Of a DNA stretch of 64,000 nucleotides, positions 17,688 to 26,730 are shown piece by piece. Within the stretch, counting starts at the first letter, position 1. The number at the start of each line of letters is the position of its first letter. The position numbers were made by a program, and so were the translations under genes. Below the pieces are notes generated by a model. It was not told the DNA's origin, made no database searches, and saw only the letters and a list, made by a program, of their open reading frames with translations. The DNA is from Mycolicibacterium arenosum. Its GTDB lineage: Bacteria; Actinomycetota; Actinomycetes; Mycobacteriales; Mycobacteriaceae. The stretch spans positions 62,001-126,000 of the forward strand of contig NZ_JANDBD010000002.1 in the NCBI RefSeq assembly GCF_024320865.1, given 5' to 3'.

Positions 17688-17701
17688 TGTAACACGTTCT
17701 A
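17688..17701. promoter_or_regulatory. KstR operator between fadE26 and fdxD
   Basis: TGTAACACGTTCTA is identical to the operator at 7201-7214 and fits TNNAACNNGTTNNA fully. It sits between the leftward fadE26 operon and the rightward fdxD-hsd4A genes and can control both. Confidence 0.88.
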
Positions 17702-17798
17702 GTCTTGGGGTCCAGGGCGGTGTCGCACTGGCACCTACCAGGTGACGTCGTATTCTGACCGGCACACGGTTGAAGCGAGTACTGCAGGGAGGTTTGTC

Positions 17799-17990
17799 GT
17801 GCACGTAATAGTCGATCGCGACCGCTGCGAAGGCAATGCGGTATGCGTGGGAATCGCCCCGGACCTGTTCGATCTCGACGACGACGACTACGCCGTCGTC
17901 AAGGCCGATCCGGTTCCGGAAGACCAGGAGGAGCTGGCGGAGCAGTCCATCCAGGAATGCCCAAGAGCCGCTCTGCTCCGCAAAGACTAG
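17799..17990 (+). CDS. fdxD: Ferredoxin FdxD (3Fe-4S type)
   Basis: A 63-residue ferredoxin with three cysteine ligands: Cys10, Cys16 (RCEGNAVC) and Cys54 (ECP). The residue normally providing a fourth ligand in 4Fe-4S proteins is Asn13, consistent with a [3Fe-4S] cluster. Such ferredoxins feed electrons to P450s. I chose GTG 17799 because GGGAGG lies 6-7 nt upstream and the homologue begins there; an in-frame ATG at 17742 would add a 19-residue extension. It follows a KstR operator and precedes hsd4A by 13 bp. Confidence 0.88.
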   Translation: MHVIVDRDRCEGNAVCVGIAPDLFDLDDDDYAVVKADPVPEDQEELAEQSIQECPRAALLRKD

Positions 17991-18003
17991 AGGTATTCGT
18001 AAA

Positions 18004-18924
18004 TTGAGCACGAACTCTGACGCGTCAGATCTGTCCGGCCTGGTCGCGGTGGTCACGGGTGCCGCCGCGGGACTCGGTAGGGCCGAGGCCATCGGGCTGG
18101 CACGTGCCGGCGCCACCGTCGTGGTGAACGACATCGCCCCCGCGCTGGACTCCTCCGATGTGCTCGCCGAGATAGCTGCAGCCGGTGCCAAGGGCGTTGC
18201 GGTACCCGGTGACATCAGCGAGCGCAGCACCGCCGACGAACTCGTCGCGACCGCCGACGGACTCGGCGGACTGTCGATCGTCGTGAACAACGCGGGCATC
18301 ACCCGCGACCGCATGCTGTTCAACATGTCCGACGAGGACTGGGACGCGGTGATCGCCGTGCATCTGCGCGGCCACTTCCTGCTCACCCGCAACGCCGCCA
18401 CCTACTGGCGCGACAAGGCGAAGGCCAACGGGGGCCAGGTGTACGGCCGCATCGTCAACACCTCGTCGGAGGCGGGCCTTGTCGGGCCGGTCGGCCAGGC
18501 GAACTACGGCGCGGCCAAGGCGGGCATCACCTCGCTGACCCTCACCGCGGCAAGGGCTCTCGGCCGCTACGGGGTGCGCGCCAACGCGATCGCGCCGCGC
18601 GCCAGGACCGCGATGACGGCCGACGTCTTCGGCGACGCGCCCGAACTGACGGACGGCCAGGTGGACGCGCTGTCTCCCGAACACGTCGTGACGCTGGTGC
18701 GGTTCCTGTCGTCGCCGGCCTCCGAAGGGGTGAACGGACAACTGTTCATCGTCTATGGTCCGACGGTGACGCTGGTGGCAGCGCCCGTTGTCGAGCAGCA
18801 GTTCACTGCGACATCGGACGCGTGGGCCGCCGCCGACCTCGACGCAACGCTGCGTGACTACTTTGCTGACCGCGACCCGGAAGTGGGTTTCTCGGCCAAC
18901 GCGCTAATGGCGTCGCGAGACTGA
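18004..18924 (+). CDS. hsd4A: SDR family hydroxyacyl-CoA/17beta-hydroxysteroid dehydrogenase Hsd4A
   Basis: The 306-residue SDR has the cofactor motif TGAAAGLGRAEA, NNAGITRDRMLFNMSDEDWD, and NYGAAKAG with the catalytic Tyr/Lys. This pattern is typical of the (3R)-hydroxyacyl-CoA dehydrogenase domain of multifunctional type-2 enzymes. In M. tuberculosis Rv3502c occupies this place upstream of mce4 and acts in sterol side-chain oxidation. The start is TTG 18004, with AGAGG about 10 nt upstream. It is co-directional with fdxD and lies just ahead of the mce4 promoter region. Confidence 0.87.
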   Translation: MSTNSDASDLSGLVAVVTGAAAGLGRAEAIGLARAGATVVVNDIAPALDSSDVLAEIAAAGAKGVAVPGDISERSTADELVATADGLGGLSIVVNNAGITRDRMLFNMSDEDWDAVIAVHLRGHFLLTRNAATYWRDKAKANGGQVYGRIVNTSSEAGLVGPVGQANYGAAKAGITSLTLTAARALGRYGVRANAIAPRARTAMTADVFGDAPELTDGQVDALSPEHVVTLVRFLSSPASEGVNGQLFIVYGPTVTLVAAPVVEQQFTATSDAWAAADLDATLRDYFADRDPEVGFSANALMASRD

Positions 18925-18954
18925 ACGTCTCATTCGAAGCGCGCTTTGGCGGGG

Positions 18955-18968
18955 TAGAACACGTTCTA
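18955..18968. promoter_or_regulatory. KstR operator 1 of the mce4 promoter region
   Basis: TAGAACACGTTCTA is a perfect palindrome and a full match to TNNAACNNGTTNNA. It lies in the 257-bp gap between hsd4A and yrbE4A. That gap holds this box, a second one at 19044, and no other gene that I can support. Confidence 0.9.
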
Positions 18969-19043
18969 GAATGACCTGTGTCACAGTGGCGTTGACCAGC
19001 ATAAACGACCTTATGGCGGCCGATATGTCGGTTCTTTGACACT

Positions 19044-19057
19044 GCGAACACGTTCTA
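19044..19057. promoter_or_regulatory. KstR operator 2 of the mce4 promoter region (one mismatch)
   Basis: GCGAACACGTTCTA matches the KstR consensus except for the first base (G instead of T). It is 89 bp downstream of operator 1 and about 125 bp before the likely yrbE4A start. Paired operators ahead of mce4 would give tighter repression. Confidence 0.72.
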
Positions 19058-19181
19058 GTTAGTATGAGCCGGCTCACTAAGAGCAACGCTTAAAGATGGG
19101 GCGGTTCGGCAATTTCGGTGAGAGTTCCCGGACTCTTCGCCCAAAATGTCTATCCATCCCCACCCGAGAACGGAGCCGAGG

Positions 19182-19946
19182 TTGATCGAACAGCTTGCGG
19201 CTCCGGCTCGAGCCGTGGGTGGATTCGTCGAGATGTCCTTCGACACGTTCGTGAAGATGTTCCGTCGCCCGTTTCAGCTTCGCGAGTTCCTCGAGCAGAC
19301 CTGGATGATCGCGCGCGTGTCGCTGGTGCCGACGCTGCTGGTCGCGATTCCGTTCACCGTGCTGGTGGCGTTCACGCTCAACATCCTGCTCCGCGAGATC
19401 GGCGCCGCCGACCTGTCCGGTGCGGGTACGGCGTTCGGCACCATCACCCAGCTCGGCCCGATCGTCACCGTCCTCGTCGTCGCGGGTGCCGGCGCGACGG
19501 CCATCTGCGCCGACCTCGGAGCGAGGACCATCCGCGAGGAGATCGACGCGATGCGGGTCCTCGGCATCGACCCGATCCATCGGCTCGTCGTCCCCCGCGT
19601 CCTCGCGTCGACCCTGGTGGCGCTGCTACTCAACGGCCTGGTGTGCGCCATCGGCCTCTCCGGCGGCTACGTCTTCTCGGTCTTCCTGCAGGGCGTGAAT
19701 CCCGGTGCCTTCATCAACGGGCTCACCGTCCTGACCGGCTTGCCGGAGCTGCTACTCGCCGAGGTCAAGGCACTGCTCTTCGGCGTGATGGCCGGCCTGG
19801 TGGGCTGCTACCGCGGGCTCACCGTGCAGGGCGGCCCGAAGGGCGTCGGCGTCGCGGTCAACGAAACGGTGGTGTACGCGTTCATCTGCCTGTTCGTGAT
19901 CAACGTGATCATGACGGCGATCGGCGTGAGAGTGCTGGTGAAGTAG
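19182..19946 (+). CDS. yrbE4A: Mce4 transporter permease YrbE4A
   Basis: YrbE (MlaE-type) permeases form the membrane channel of Mce transporters with an MceG-type ATPase encoded elsewhere. This 254-residue protein has about six membrane segments and the conserved GAGATAICADLGARTIREEIDAM loop, which contacts the ATPase. I prefer the TTG at 19182 (IEQLAAPARAVGG), because GGAG lies about 7-10 nt upstream and the homologue starts there; an ATG at 19146 would add 12 residues. It opens the mce4 operon and is followed by yrbE4B after 2 bp. Confidence 0.92.
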   Translation: MIEQLAAPARAVGGFVEMSFDTFVKMFRRPFQLREFLEQTWMIARVSLVPTLLVAIPFTVLVAFTLNILLREIGAADLSGAGTAFGTITQLGPIVTVLVVAGAGATAICADLGARTIREEIDAMRVLGIDPIHRLVVPRVLASTLVALLLNGLVCAIGLSGGYVFSVFLQGVNPGAFINGLTVLTGLPELLLAEVKALLFGVMAGLVGCYRGLTVQGGPKGVGVAVNETVVYAFICLFVINVIMTAIGVRVLVK

Positions 19947-19948
19947 TC

Positions 19949-20791
19949 GTGAGCTATGACGCCACCATCCGGTTACGCCGCTTCTTCCGCGGCGTCCCGA
20001 AGTCCGTCGACGGCATCGGCGAGCAGGCGCTTTTCTACGGCGAGTCGATCCGCTACATCCCGAACGCGCTCACCCGGTACCGCAAGGAGACCATCCGGCT
20101 GATCGCCGAGATGACCATGGGCACAGGCGCATTGGTGATGATCGGCGGCACGGTCGGGGTCGCGGCGTTCATGACGCTGGCATCCGGCGGCGTCATCGCC
20201 GTGCAGGGCTACTCCTCGCTGGGCAACATCGGCATCGAAGCGCTGACGGGCTTCCTCTCGGCGTTCCTCAACGTGCGCATCGTCGCGCCGGTCATCGCGG
20301 GCATCGCGCTGGCCGCCACGATCGGGGCGGGTACGACGGCACAGCTGGGCGCCATGCGCGTGGCGGAGGAGATCGACGCCGTCGAGGCGATGGCCGTGCA
20401 CTCGGTGTCGTACCTGGTGTCGACGCGGTTGATCGCGGGGCTCATCGCGATCGTGCCGTTGTACGCGCTGTCGGTGCTGGCGGCGTTCTTCGCCGCCCGT
20501 TTCACGACGGTGTTCATCAACGGTCAGTCGGCGGGTCTCTACGACCACTACTTCAACACGTTCCTGGTGCCGAGCGACCTGCTGTGGTCGTTCCTCCAGG
20601 CCATCATCATGTCGATAGCCGTGATGCTCGTGCACACGTACTACGGCTACAACGCATCCGGTGGGCCCGTCGGCGTCGGCATCGCGGTCGGCCAGGCCGT
20701 ACGCACCTCGCTCATCGTCGTCGTGACGATCGTCCTGTTCATCTCGCTCGCCGTCTACGGAGCGTCCGGCAACTTCAACCTCTCGGGATAG
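19949..20791 (+). CDS. yrbE4B: Mce4 transporter permease YrbE4B
   Basis: The second permease subunit, 280 residues, with the GAGTTAQLGAMRVAEEIDAVEAM cytoplasmic loop (the MlaE EQ-like motif) and several membrane helices. It pairs with YrbE4A to make the heterodimeric channel. The GTG at 19949 (VSYDATIRLRRFF) is chosen from homology and lies 2 bp after the yrbE4A stop. It ends with the family-typical GASGNFNLSG. Confidence 0.93.
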   Translation: MSYDATIRLRRFFRGVPKSVDGIGEQALFYGESIRYIPNALTRYRKETIRLIAEMTMGTGALVMIGGTVGVAAFMTLASGGVIAVQGYSSLGNIGIEALTGFLSAFLNVRIVAPVIAGIALAATIGAGTTAQLGAMRVAEEIDAVEAMAVHSVSYLVSTRLIAGLIAIVPLYALSVLAAFFAARFTTVFINGQSAGLYDHYFNTFLVPSDLLWSFLQAIIMSIAVMLVHTYYGYNASGGPVGVGIAVGQAVRTSLIVVVTIVLFISLAVYGASGNFNLSG

Positions 20792-20805
20792 GGCGGGGTC
20801 GAAAG

Positions 20806-22008
20806 ATGGCAGGAGGTGACGCGAAGCGCAGCCACGTTCGGATCGCTGCGGCGATCCTCGGCGTGCTGCTGCTGGCCGCCACCGTCTTCACCTACCTCTC
20901 GTACACCGCGTTCTTCACGTCGGTCGACACGGTCACCGTGACGTCGCCGCGGGCCGGCCTGGTGATGGAGACCGACGCGAAGGTCAAGTACCGCGGCATC
21001 CAGATCGGCAAGGTCAAGGACATCGAGTACGCCGGGGATCAGGCGAAGCTCACCCTGCTGATCGACAGCAGTCAGATGGCGTACATCCCCTCGAACGCCG
21101 ACGTCCGGATCGGCGGCACCACCGTGTTCGGTGCCAAGGCCGTCGAGTTCCTCCCGCCCGACAATCCCTCGCGCAACCCGCTGAGGCCGGGTGCGCAGGT
21201 CGCGGCGTCGTCCGTGCAGCTCGAGGTCAACACGCTGTTCCAGACGCTCACCGACGTCCTGAAGAAGATCGACCCGGTCAACCTCAACGCGACGTTCACC
21301 GCGCTGGGCGAGGGGCTGCGCGGTAACGGTGACAACCTGGGCGCCACGTTGTCCGGGCTGAATTACTATCTGCAGCAGCTCAATCCGAAGCTGCCCACGC
21401 TTCAGGACGATCTGCGTCAGACCGGCGTCGTGGCCAACATCTACGGCGACGCGGCACCCGACCTCGCGCGGATCTTCGACAACGCCCCCGCGCTCAGCGA
21501 GACGATCGTCGACCAGCAGGACAATCTGAACGCCACGCTGCTGGCCACGACCGGGCTGGCCAACAACGGCGCGGCGACGCTCGAGCCGGCCGCCGAGGAT
21601 TTCATCGCCGCGATCCAGCGACTGCGCGCACCCCTCAACGTCCTCGGCGAGTACTCGCCGGTGCTGCCCTGCACGATCAAGGGCACCAAGAAGGCGCTCG
21701 ACACCTTCGCACCCGTCATCGGCGGTATCCGGCCGGGTCTGTTCGTCGCCTCGAACTTCCTGCCGGGCGCACCCGCCTACACCTTCCCGGAGAGCCTGCC
21801 GATCGTGAACGCCTCGGGTGGTCCCAACTGCCGCGGCCTCCCCGACGTGCCCACCAAGCAGTACGGCGGCTCCTGGTACCACACGCCGTTCCTGGTGACC
21901 GACAACGCGTACATCCCGTTCGAACCGAACACCGAGTTGCAGTTCGACGCGCCGTCGACCCTGCAGTTCCTGTTCAACGGTGCGTTCGCAGAACGGGACG
22001 ACTGGTGA
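20806..22008 (+). CDS. mce4A: Mce4A, sterol-import MCE protein
   Basis: A 400-residue exported MCE subunit: one N-terminal membrane anchor (about 11-33), an MCE/MlaD domain (about 38-115) containing KVKYRGIQIGKVKDIEY, a long helical region, and a C-terminal tail. Six Mce subunits assemble into a hetero-hexameric tunnel carrying cholesterol across the periplasm. Length equals that of M. tuberculosis Mce4A. The ATG at 20806 follows the yrbE4B stop by 14 bp. Confidence 0.93.
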   Translation: MAGGDAKRSHVRIAAAILGVLLLAATVFTYLSYTAFFTSVDTVTVTSPRAGLVMETDAKVKYRGIQIGKVKDIEYAGDQAKLTLLIDSSQMAYIPSNADVRIGGTTVFGAKAVEFLPPDNPSRNPLRPGAQVAASSVQLEVNTLFQTLTDVLKKIDPVNLNATFTALGEGLRGNGDNLGATLSGLNYYLQQLNPKLPTLQDDLRQTGVVANIYGDAAPDLARIFDNAPALSETIVDQQDNLNATLLATTGLANNGAATLEPAAEDFIAAIQRLRAPLNVLGEYSPVLPCTIKGTKKALDTFAPVIGGIRPGLFVASNFLPGAPAYTFPESLPIVNASGGPNCRGLPDVPTKQYGGSWYHTPFLVTDNAYIPFEPNTELQFDAPSTLQFLFNGAFAERDDW

Positions 22009-23042
22009 TAGGACATCGCGCGGTTCTCATCAAGGTGAGCGTGTTCGCCGCCGTCATGCTGTTGGTGGCCGCGGGACTGGTGGTCGTGTTCGGCCAGTTC
22101 CGTTTCGCCTCCGGCCAGACCTATCACGCGACGTTCAGCGAGGCGTCCCGGCTGAAGTCGGGCCAGGACGTCCGGATCGCGGGTGTGCCCGTCGGCTCAG
22201 TGAAGGGCATCTCGCTCAACCCCGACAACACCGTGGACGTCGAATTCGACGTCAACAAGCGCTACCAGCTGTACAGCTCGACCCGCGCGGCGGTGCGCTA
22301 CGAGAACCTGGTCGGCGACCGCTACCTCGAGATCCTCTCCGGGCCGGGCGAATTGAAGAAGCTGCCTCCGGGTTCGACGATCGCCAAGGAGAACACCCAG
22401 CCCGCTCTCGATCTCGACGCACTGCTCGGCGGCCTGCGGCCGGTGGTCAAGGGACTCGACGGCGACAAGATCAACGAGGTCAGCAACGCGGTCATCGAAC
22501 TGCTGCAGGGGCAGGGCGGTGCGCTGTCCACGCTGCTCACCACGACGAGCACGTTCACCCAGGATCTGGCCGCCCGCGATCAGCTGATCGGCGACGTGAT
22601 CAACAACCTGAACACCGTGCTCGCGACGATCGACGACAAGGGCGCCCAGTTCGACGCCAGCGTCGACCAACTCCAGCAGCTCGTCAGCGGACTCGCCGAG
22701 AACCGCGACCCGATCGCGGGGGCCATCCCGCCGCTCGCCACGGCGTCCAGCGAGCTGACCAACACGTTGGAGAAGGGGCGCAGGCCCATCCAGGGCGTCA
22801 TCGAGAACCTCCGCCCGTTCGCGCAGCGGATGGACGAGCGCAAGGCCGACGTCAACAAGGTCATCGAGCCGCTGGCCGAGAACTACCTGCGGCTCAACGC
22901 ACTCGGCGCCTACGGGTCGTTCTTCAACATCTACTACTGCTCGATCCGGATGAAGATCAACGGCCCCGCCGGCAGTGACATCCTCATCCCGTTCGGTGGT
23001 CCGCCCGACCCGTCGAAGGGCAGGTGCTCGGACAATGGCTAG
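22005..23042 (+). CDS. mce4B: Mce4B, sterol-import MCE protein
   Basis: The 345-residue MCE subunit has an N-terminal anchor (about 7-30), an MCE domain (about 35-112, with KSGQDVRIAGVPVGSVKGI) and a helical segment. It starts on GTG overlapping the mce4A stop by 4 bp (GTGA), so the two are translationally coupled. It overlaps mce4C by 8 bp. Confidence 0.93.
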   Translation: MIGHRAVLIKVSVFAAVMLLVAAGLVVVFGQFRFASGQTYHATFSEASRLKSGQDVRIAGVPVGSVKGISLNPDNTVDVEFDVNKRYQLYSSTRAAVRYENLVGDRYLEILSGPGELKKLPPGSTIAKENTQPALDLDALLGGLRPVVKGLDGDKINEVSNAVIELLQGQGGALSTLLTTTSTFTQDLAARDQLIGDVINNLNTVLATIDDKGAQFDASVDQLQQLVSGLAENRDPIAGAIPPLATASSELTNTLEKGRRPIQGVIENLRPFAQRMDERKADVNKVIEPLAENYLRLNALGAYGSFFNIYYCSIRMKINGPAGSDILIPFGGPPDPSKGRCSDNG

Positions 23043-24102
23043 TTTCGGCTCACAGGACGGAAGCAATCCGATCCGTACCGGCATCTTCGGCATCGCCCTG
23101 GTGACGATGCTGGTGCTGGTGTCCTTCGGCTACACGGGGCTGCCGTTCTGGCCGCAGGGCAAGAACTACGAGGCCTTCTTCGCCGACGCCGGCGGCATCA
23201 CGCCCGGTAACGACGTGAACATCTCCGGCATCACCGTCGGCAAGGTGTCGAGCGTGGCGCTGGCCGGCAACTCGGCCAAGGTGAACTTCACCGTCGACCG
23301 CAAGATCAAGGTGGGCGACCAGTCGCTGGTGGCCATCAAGACCGACACGGTGCTCGGTGAGAGATCGCTGAACGTCACACCGAAGGGTGCGGGCAGCGTC
23401 ACGTCGATCCCGTTGGGGCGCACCACGACTCCGTACACCCTCAACACCGCGCTGCAGGACCTCGGCGGCAACGCCAGCGAGCTGGACAAGCCGCGCTTCG
23501 AGCAGGCCCTGCAGACGCTGACGTCGACGCTGAGGGACGCCACCCCGCAGTTGCGCGGCGCGCTGGACGGGGTCGCGAACCTGTCGCGCAGCCTCAACAA
23601 GCGCGACGAGGCACTCGATCAGCTGCTGATGCACGCCAAGCGGGTGTCCGACACGCTGGCGCAGCGGTCCGGCCAGGTCAACCAGCTGATCACCGAGGGC
23701 AACCTGCTGTTCGCCGCACTCGACGAGCGCAGGCAGGCACTGAGCCAGCTCATCTCCGGTATCGACGACGTCTCCCAACAGCTCTCGGGCTTCGTCGCCG
23801 ACAACCGGCGCGAGTTCAAGCCGGCCCTCGAGAAGCTCAACGCCGTGCTGGACAACCTGCTCGAACGCCGGGAGCACATCGGCGAGGCGCTGCGCAGGCT
23901 GCCGCCGTACGCCACCGCCCTCGGCGAGGTCGTCGGCTCCGGCCCCGGCTTCCAGATCAACCTGTACGGCCTGCCTCCCGCGACGCTGTCGGAAGTGTTG
24001 CTGGACACCTACTTCCAACCGGGCAAGCTGCCCGACAGCCTCGCCGACTACCTGCGTGGATACATCTCGGAGCGCATGATCATCAGGCCGAAGACGCCAT
24101 GA
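23035..24102 (+). CDS. mce4C: Mce4C, sterol-import MCE protein
   Basis: The 355-residue MCE subunit has a membrane anchor (about 17-36) and an MCE domain (about 45-120) with ITPGNDVNISGITVGKVSSV, then a coiled helical region. The ATG at 23035 lies inside the end of mce4B; a start further upstream would read through mce4B coding sequence. It ends in a 4-bp overlap with mce4D. Confidence 0.92.
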   Translation: MASFGSQDGSNPIRTGIFGIALVTMLVLVSFGYTGLPFWPQGKNYEAFFADAGGITPGNDVNISGITVGKVSSVALAGNSAKVNFTVDRKIKVGDQSLVAIKTDTVLGERSLNVTPKGAGSVTSIPLGRTTTPYTLNTALQDLGGNASELDKPRFEQALQTLTSTLRDATPQLRGALDGVANLSRSLNKRDEALDQLLMHAKRVSDTLAQRSGQVNQLITEGNLLFAALDERRQALSQLISGIDDVSQQLSGFVADNRREFKPALEKLNAVLDNLLERREHIGEALRRLPPYATALGEVVGSGPGFQINLYGLPPATLSEVLLDTYFQPGKLPDSLADYLRGYISERMIIRPKTP

Positions 24103-25505
24103 CCCACGACAACTCGACGCCCTCGCGCTCACGCTGGCTGCGCCTCGCCGTGGTGGCGATGCTGCTCGCCGGGATCATCGGCGGCGCCTACCTGCTGTGG
24201 CCCTCGCGACAGGGCCGCACCGTGACGGCCCTGTTCACCAATGCCGTCGGTCTGTACCCCGGCGACGACGTCCGGGTGCTCGGCGTGCCGGTCGGCAAGA
24301 TCGAATCCATCCAGCCGCGGGCCGGCGACGTGAAGATCACCATGAAGGTGGAGGACGGCGTCACGCTGCCCGCCGACGCCAAGGCGATCATCATCTCGCC
24401 GAACCTGGTGTCGGCCCGCTTCATTCAGTTCACCCCGGCCTACACGGACGGACCGGCGCTGGCGGACGACACCGAGATCGGCCTGGACCGCACCGGTGTT
24501 CCCGTCGAATGGGATGAGGTCAAGGAACAGCTCACGCAACTGAGCACCCAATTGGGGCCGCAGCAGGGTTCCATGCAGGGTCCGCTGACCGAGTTCGTCA
24601 ACCAGGCCGCCGACACGTTCGACGGCAACGGCGACTCGTTCCGCAACGCGATCCGCGAGCTGTCGCAAACCGCTGGGCGGCTGGGGGATTCGCGTACCGA
24701 TCTGTTCGGCACGATCCGCAATCTGCAGGTTCTCGTCAACGCGCTGTCGAACAGCAACGAGCAGATCGTCCAGTTCTCCAACCACGTCGCCTCGGTGTCG
24801 CAGGTGCTCGCGGACGCGTCGACGGATCTGGACGCGACGCTCGGCACGCTGAATCAGGCCCTCGGAGACGTCAAGGGCTTCCTCAACGAGAACAATTCGG
24901 CGCTCATCGGTCAGATCTCCAAGCTGACCGATTTCACCAACCTCTTGACCGAGCACAGCGACGACATCGAGCAGGTCCTGCACATCACGCCGAACGGCCT
25001 GGCGAACTTCTACAACATCTACAACCCCGCGCAGGGCACGGTCGGCGGCCTGCTGTCGCTGCCCAACTTCGCCAACCCGGTGCAGTTCATCTGCGGTGGC
25101 ACCTTCGACGTCGGCGCGTCGCCGGACAACTTCAAGCGCGCCGAGATCTGCAGGCAGCGCATGGGTCCGGTGCTCAAGCGCATCACCATGAACTACCCGC
25201 CGGTGCTGTTCCACCCGATCAACAGCATCACCGCGTACAAGGGCCAGATCATCTACGACACCCCTGAGACCCAGGCCAAGGCGCAGACGCCGGTGCCGTA
25301 TCTGCAGTGGCAGCCGGCGCCAGGAGTGATCCCGCCTACAACGTCGCCCGACGGCAACCTCAGCGACCTGATCCTGCCGCCGCCCGCGGTGCCCGGTCAG
25401 ATCTCGCCGGCCGGTCCGGTTCCGGCGCCCTCGCCGATGGGGGCGGGTCCGCTTCCCGGTCCCGCACCGGGGGAACCCCTGCCCAGCGAGCAGGGGGGCG
25501 GCTAG
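24099..25505 (+). CDS. mce4D: Mce4D, sterol-import MCE protein
   Basis: The 468-residue MCE subunit has an N-terminal anchor (about 11-32), an MCE domain (about 40-115) with LYPGDDVRVLGVPVGKIESI, a long helical segment, and a proline-rich C-terminus (about 400-468). The start ATG overlaps the mce4C stop (ATGA), and its stop abuts the mce4E start directly. Confidence 0.93.
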   Translation: MTHDNSTPSRSRWLRLAVVAMLLAGIIGGAYLLWPSRQGRTVTALFTNAVGLYPGDDVRVLGVPVGKIESIQPRAGDVKITMKVEDGVTLPADAKAIIISPNLVSARFIQFTPAYTDGPALADDTEIGLDRTGVPVEWDEVKEQLTQLSTQLGPQQGSMQGPLTEFVNQAADTFDGNGDSFRNAIRELSQTAGRLGDSRTDLFGTIRNLQVLVNALSNSNEQIVQFSNHVASVSQVLADASTDLDATLGTLNQALGDVKGFLNENNSALIGQISKLTDFTNLLTEHSDDIEQVLHITPNGLANFYNIYNPAQGTVGGLLSLPNFANPVQFICGGTFDVGASPDNFKRAEICRQRMGPVLKRITMNYPPVLFHPINSITAYKGQIIYDTPETQAKAQTPVPYLQWQPAPGVIPPTTSPDGNLSDLILPPPAVPGQISPAGPVPAPSPMGAGPLPGPAPGEPLPSEQGGG

Positions 25506-26702
25506 ATGCGTAAACCGTTGACCGCCAAGGCGTTGCGCTGCGGTCGCAGTGTGGTGGCGCTCGGCTCGGGCGCGCTACTGCTGGCGGGGTGCTCGTTCGG
25601 AGGGCTGAACTCGATCGACATGCCCGGCACCCAGGGGCACGGGTCCGGCTCGTACACCATCACCGTCGAACTGCCCGATGTGGCGACGCTGCCGCAGAAC
25701 TCGCCCGTCATGGTCGACGACGTGACCGTCGGCAGTGTGTCGGGCATCGACGCGGTCCAGCGTCCCGACGGCACGTTCTTCGCGGCGGTCAAGCTGTCGT
25801 TGAACTCCGACGTCGACCTGCCGGACAACTCGACGGCGACCGTCGCGCAGACGTCGCTGCTCGGCTCCCAGCACGTCGAGCTGGCGCGGCCGGTCGACCA
25901 GGCCGGGCGGGGCAGGCTGCGCGAGGGATCCAACATCCCGATCGAGCAGACCGGTCGCTACCCCACCACCGAAGAGGTGCTGTCCTCGCTCGGCGTGGTG
26001 GTCAACAAGGGCAATCTCGGCGCGCTGCAGGACATCAGCGACGAGACCTACGCCGCGGTGGCGGGCCGGACCGGACAGTTCGCCGACCTGTTGCCGCGTC
26101 TCGCCGAGCTCACCACCTCGCTCGACCAGCAGACCAGCGACATCATCTCGGCGGCGGAGGGACTGGACCGCTTCGCGGGAATCCTGGCGCGCAGCAAGGA
26201 CTCCCTGGGCCGCACCCTCGATTCGCTGCCCGAGGCGCTGAAGGTGCTCAACGACAACCGGGCCAACATCGTCGACGCGTTCACCGCGCTGCGGAGTTTC
26301 GCGGAGATCGCCTCGAACGTGCTGTCGCAGACCTCCGACGACCTGGCGGCGAACTTCAAGGACCTCTACCCGGTGATCAAGGCGTTCAACGACAACGCCG
26401 ACGACTTCATCTCCGATCTGGAACTGCTGCCGACGTTCCCGTTCCACTACAAGTACCTGCGCAATGCGGTTCGCGGTGACTACCTGAACGTGTTCGTCAC
26501 GTTCGACCTCACCGTGCGACGCCTCGGCGAGTCGGTCTTCACCACATCGGCGGGACTGGACCCGAACATGAAGCGGATGGACGAGGTCGTCAATCCGCCG
26601 GACTTCCTCACCGGAGCCATGTCGAACCTGTCCGGGCAGGCGGCCGACCCGTTCCAGATCCCGCCGGGCACGGCGACTCAGCACACGGAAGCGGTGCCCT
26701 GA
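25506..26702 (+). CDS. mce4E: Mce4E lipoprotein (LprN-like)
   Basis: This is the lipoprotein member of the six Mce4 subunits (398 residues). Its signal peptide ends in the lipobox LAGC (Cys29), followed by an MCE domain and helical region. The E-position subunit of mce operons is regularly a lipoprotein. The ATG directly follows the mce4D stop. A 28-bp gap holding an intergenic repeat element separates it from mce4F. Confidence 0.93.
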   Translation: MRKPLTAKALRCGRSVVALGSGALLLAGCSFGGLNSIDMPGTQGHGSGSYTITVELPDVATLPQNSPVMVDDVTVGSVSGIDAVQRPDGTFFAAVKLSLNSDVDLPDNSTATVAQTSLLGSQHVELARPVDQAGRGRLREGSNIPIEQTGRYPTTEEVLSSLGVVVNKGNLGALQDISDETYAAVAGRTGQFADLLPRLAELTTSLDQQTSDIISAAEGLDRFAGILARSKDSLGRTLDSLPEALKVLNDNRANIVDAFTALRSFAEIASNVLSQTSDDLAANFKDLYPVIKAFNDNADDFISDLELLPTFPFHYKYLRNAVRGDYLNVFVTFDLTVRRLGESVFTTSAGLDPNMKRMDEVVNPPDFLTGAMSNLSGQAADPFQIPPGTATQHTEAVP

Positions 26703-26724
26703 TGAGGCGAGCGAAGCGACGGGA
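26700..26724 (+). repeat. Intergenic repeat element, copy 2
   Basis: This matches the element after fadD19 (8875-8899) at 24 of 25 positions and likewise begins at a stop codon, here that of mce4E. Its GGGA end lies about 6 nt before the mce4F ATG at 26731. Confidence 0.6.
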
Positions 26725-26730
26725 CAACGG

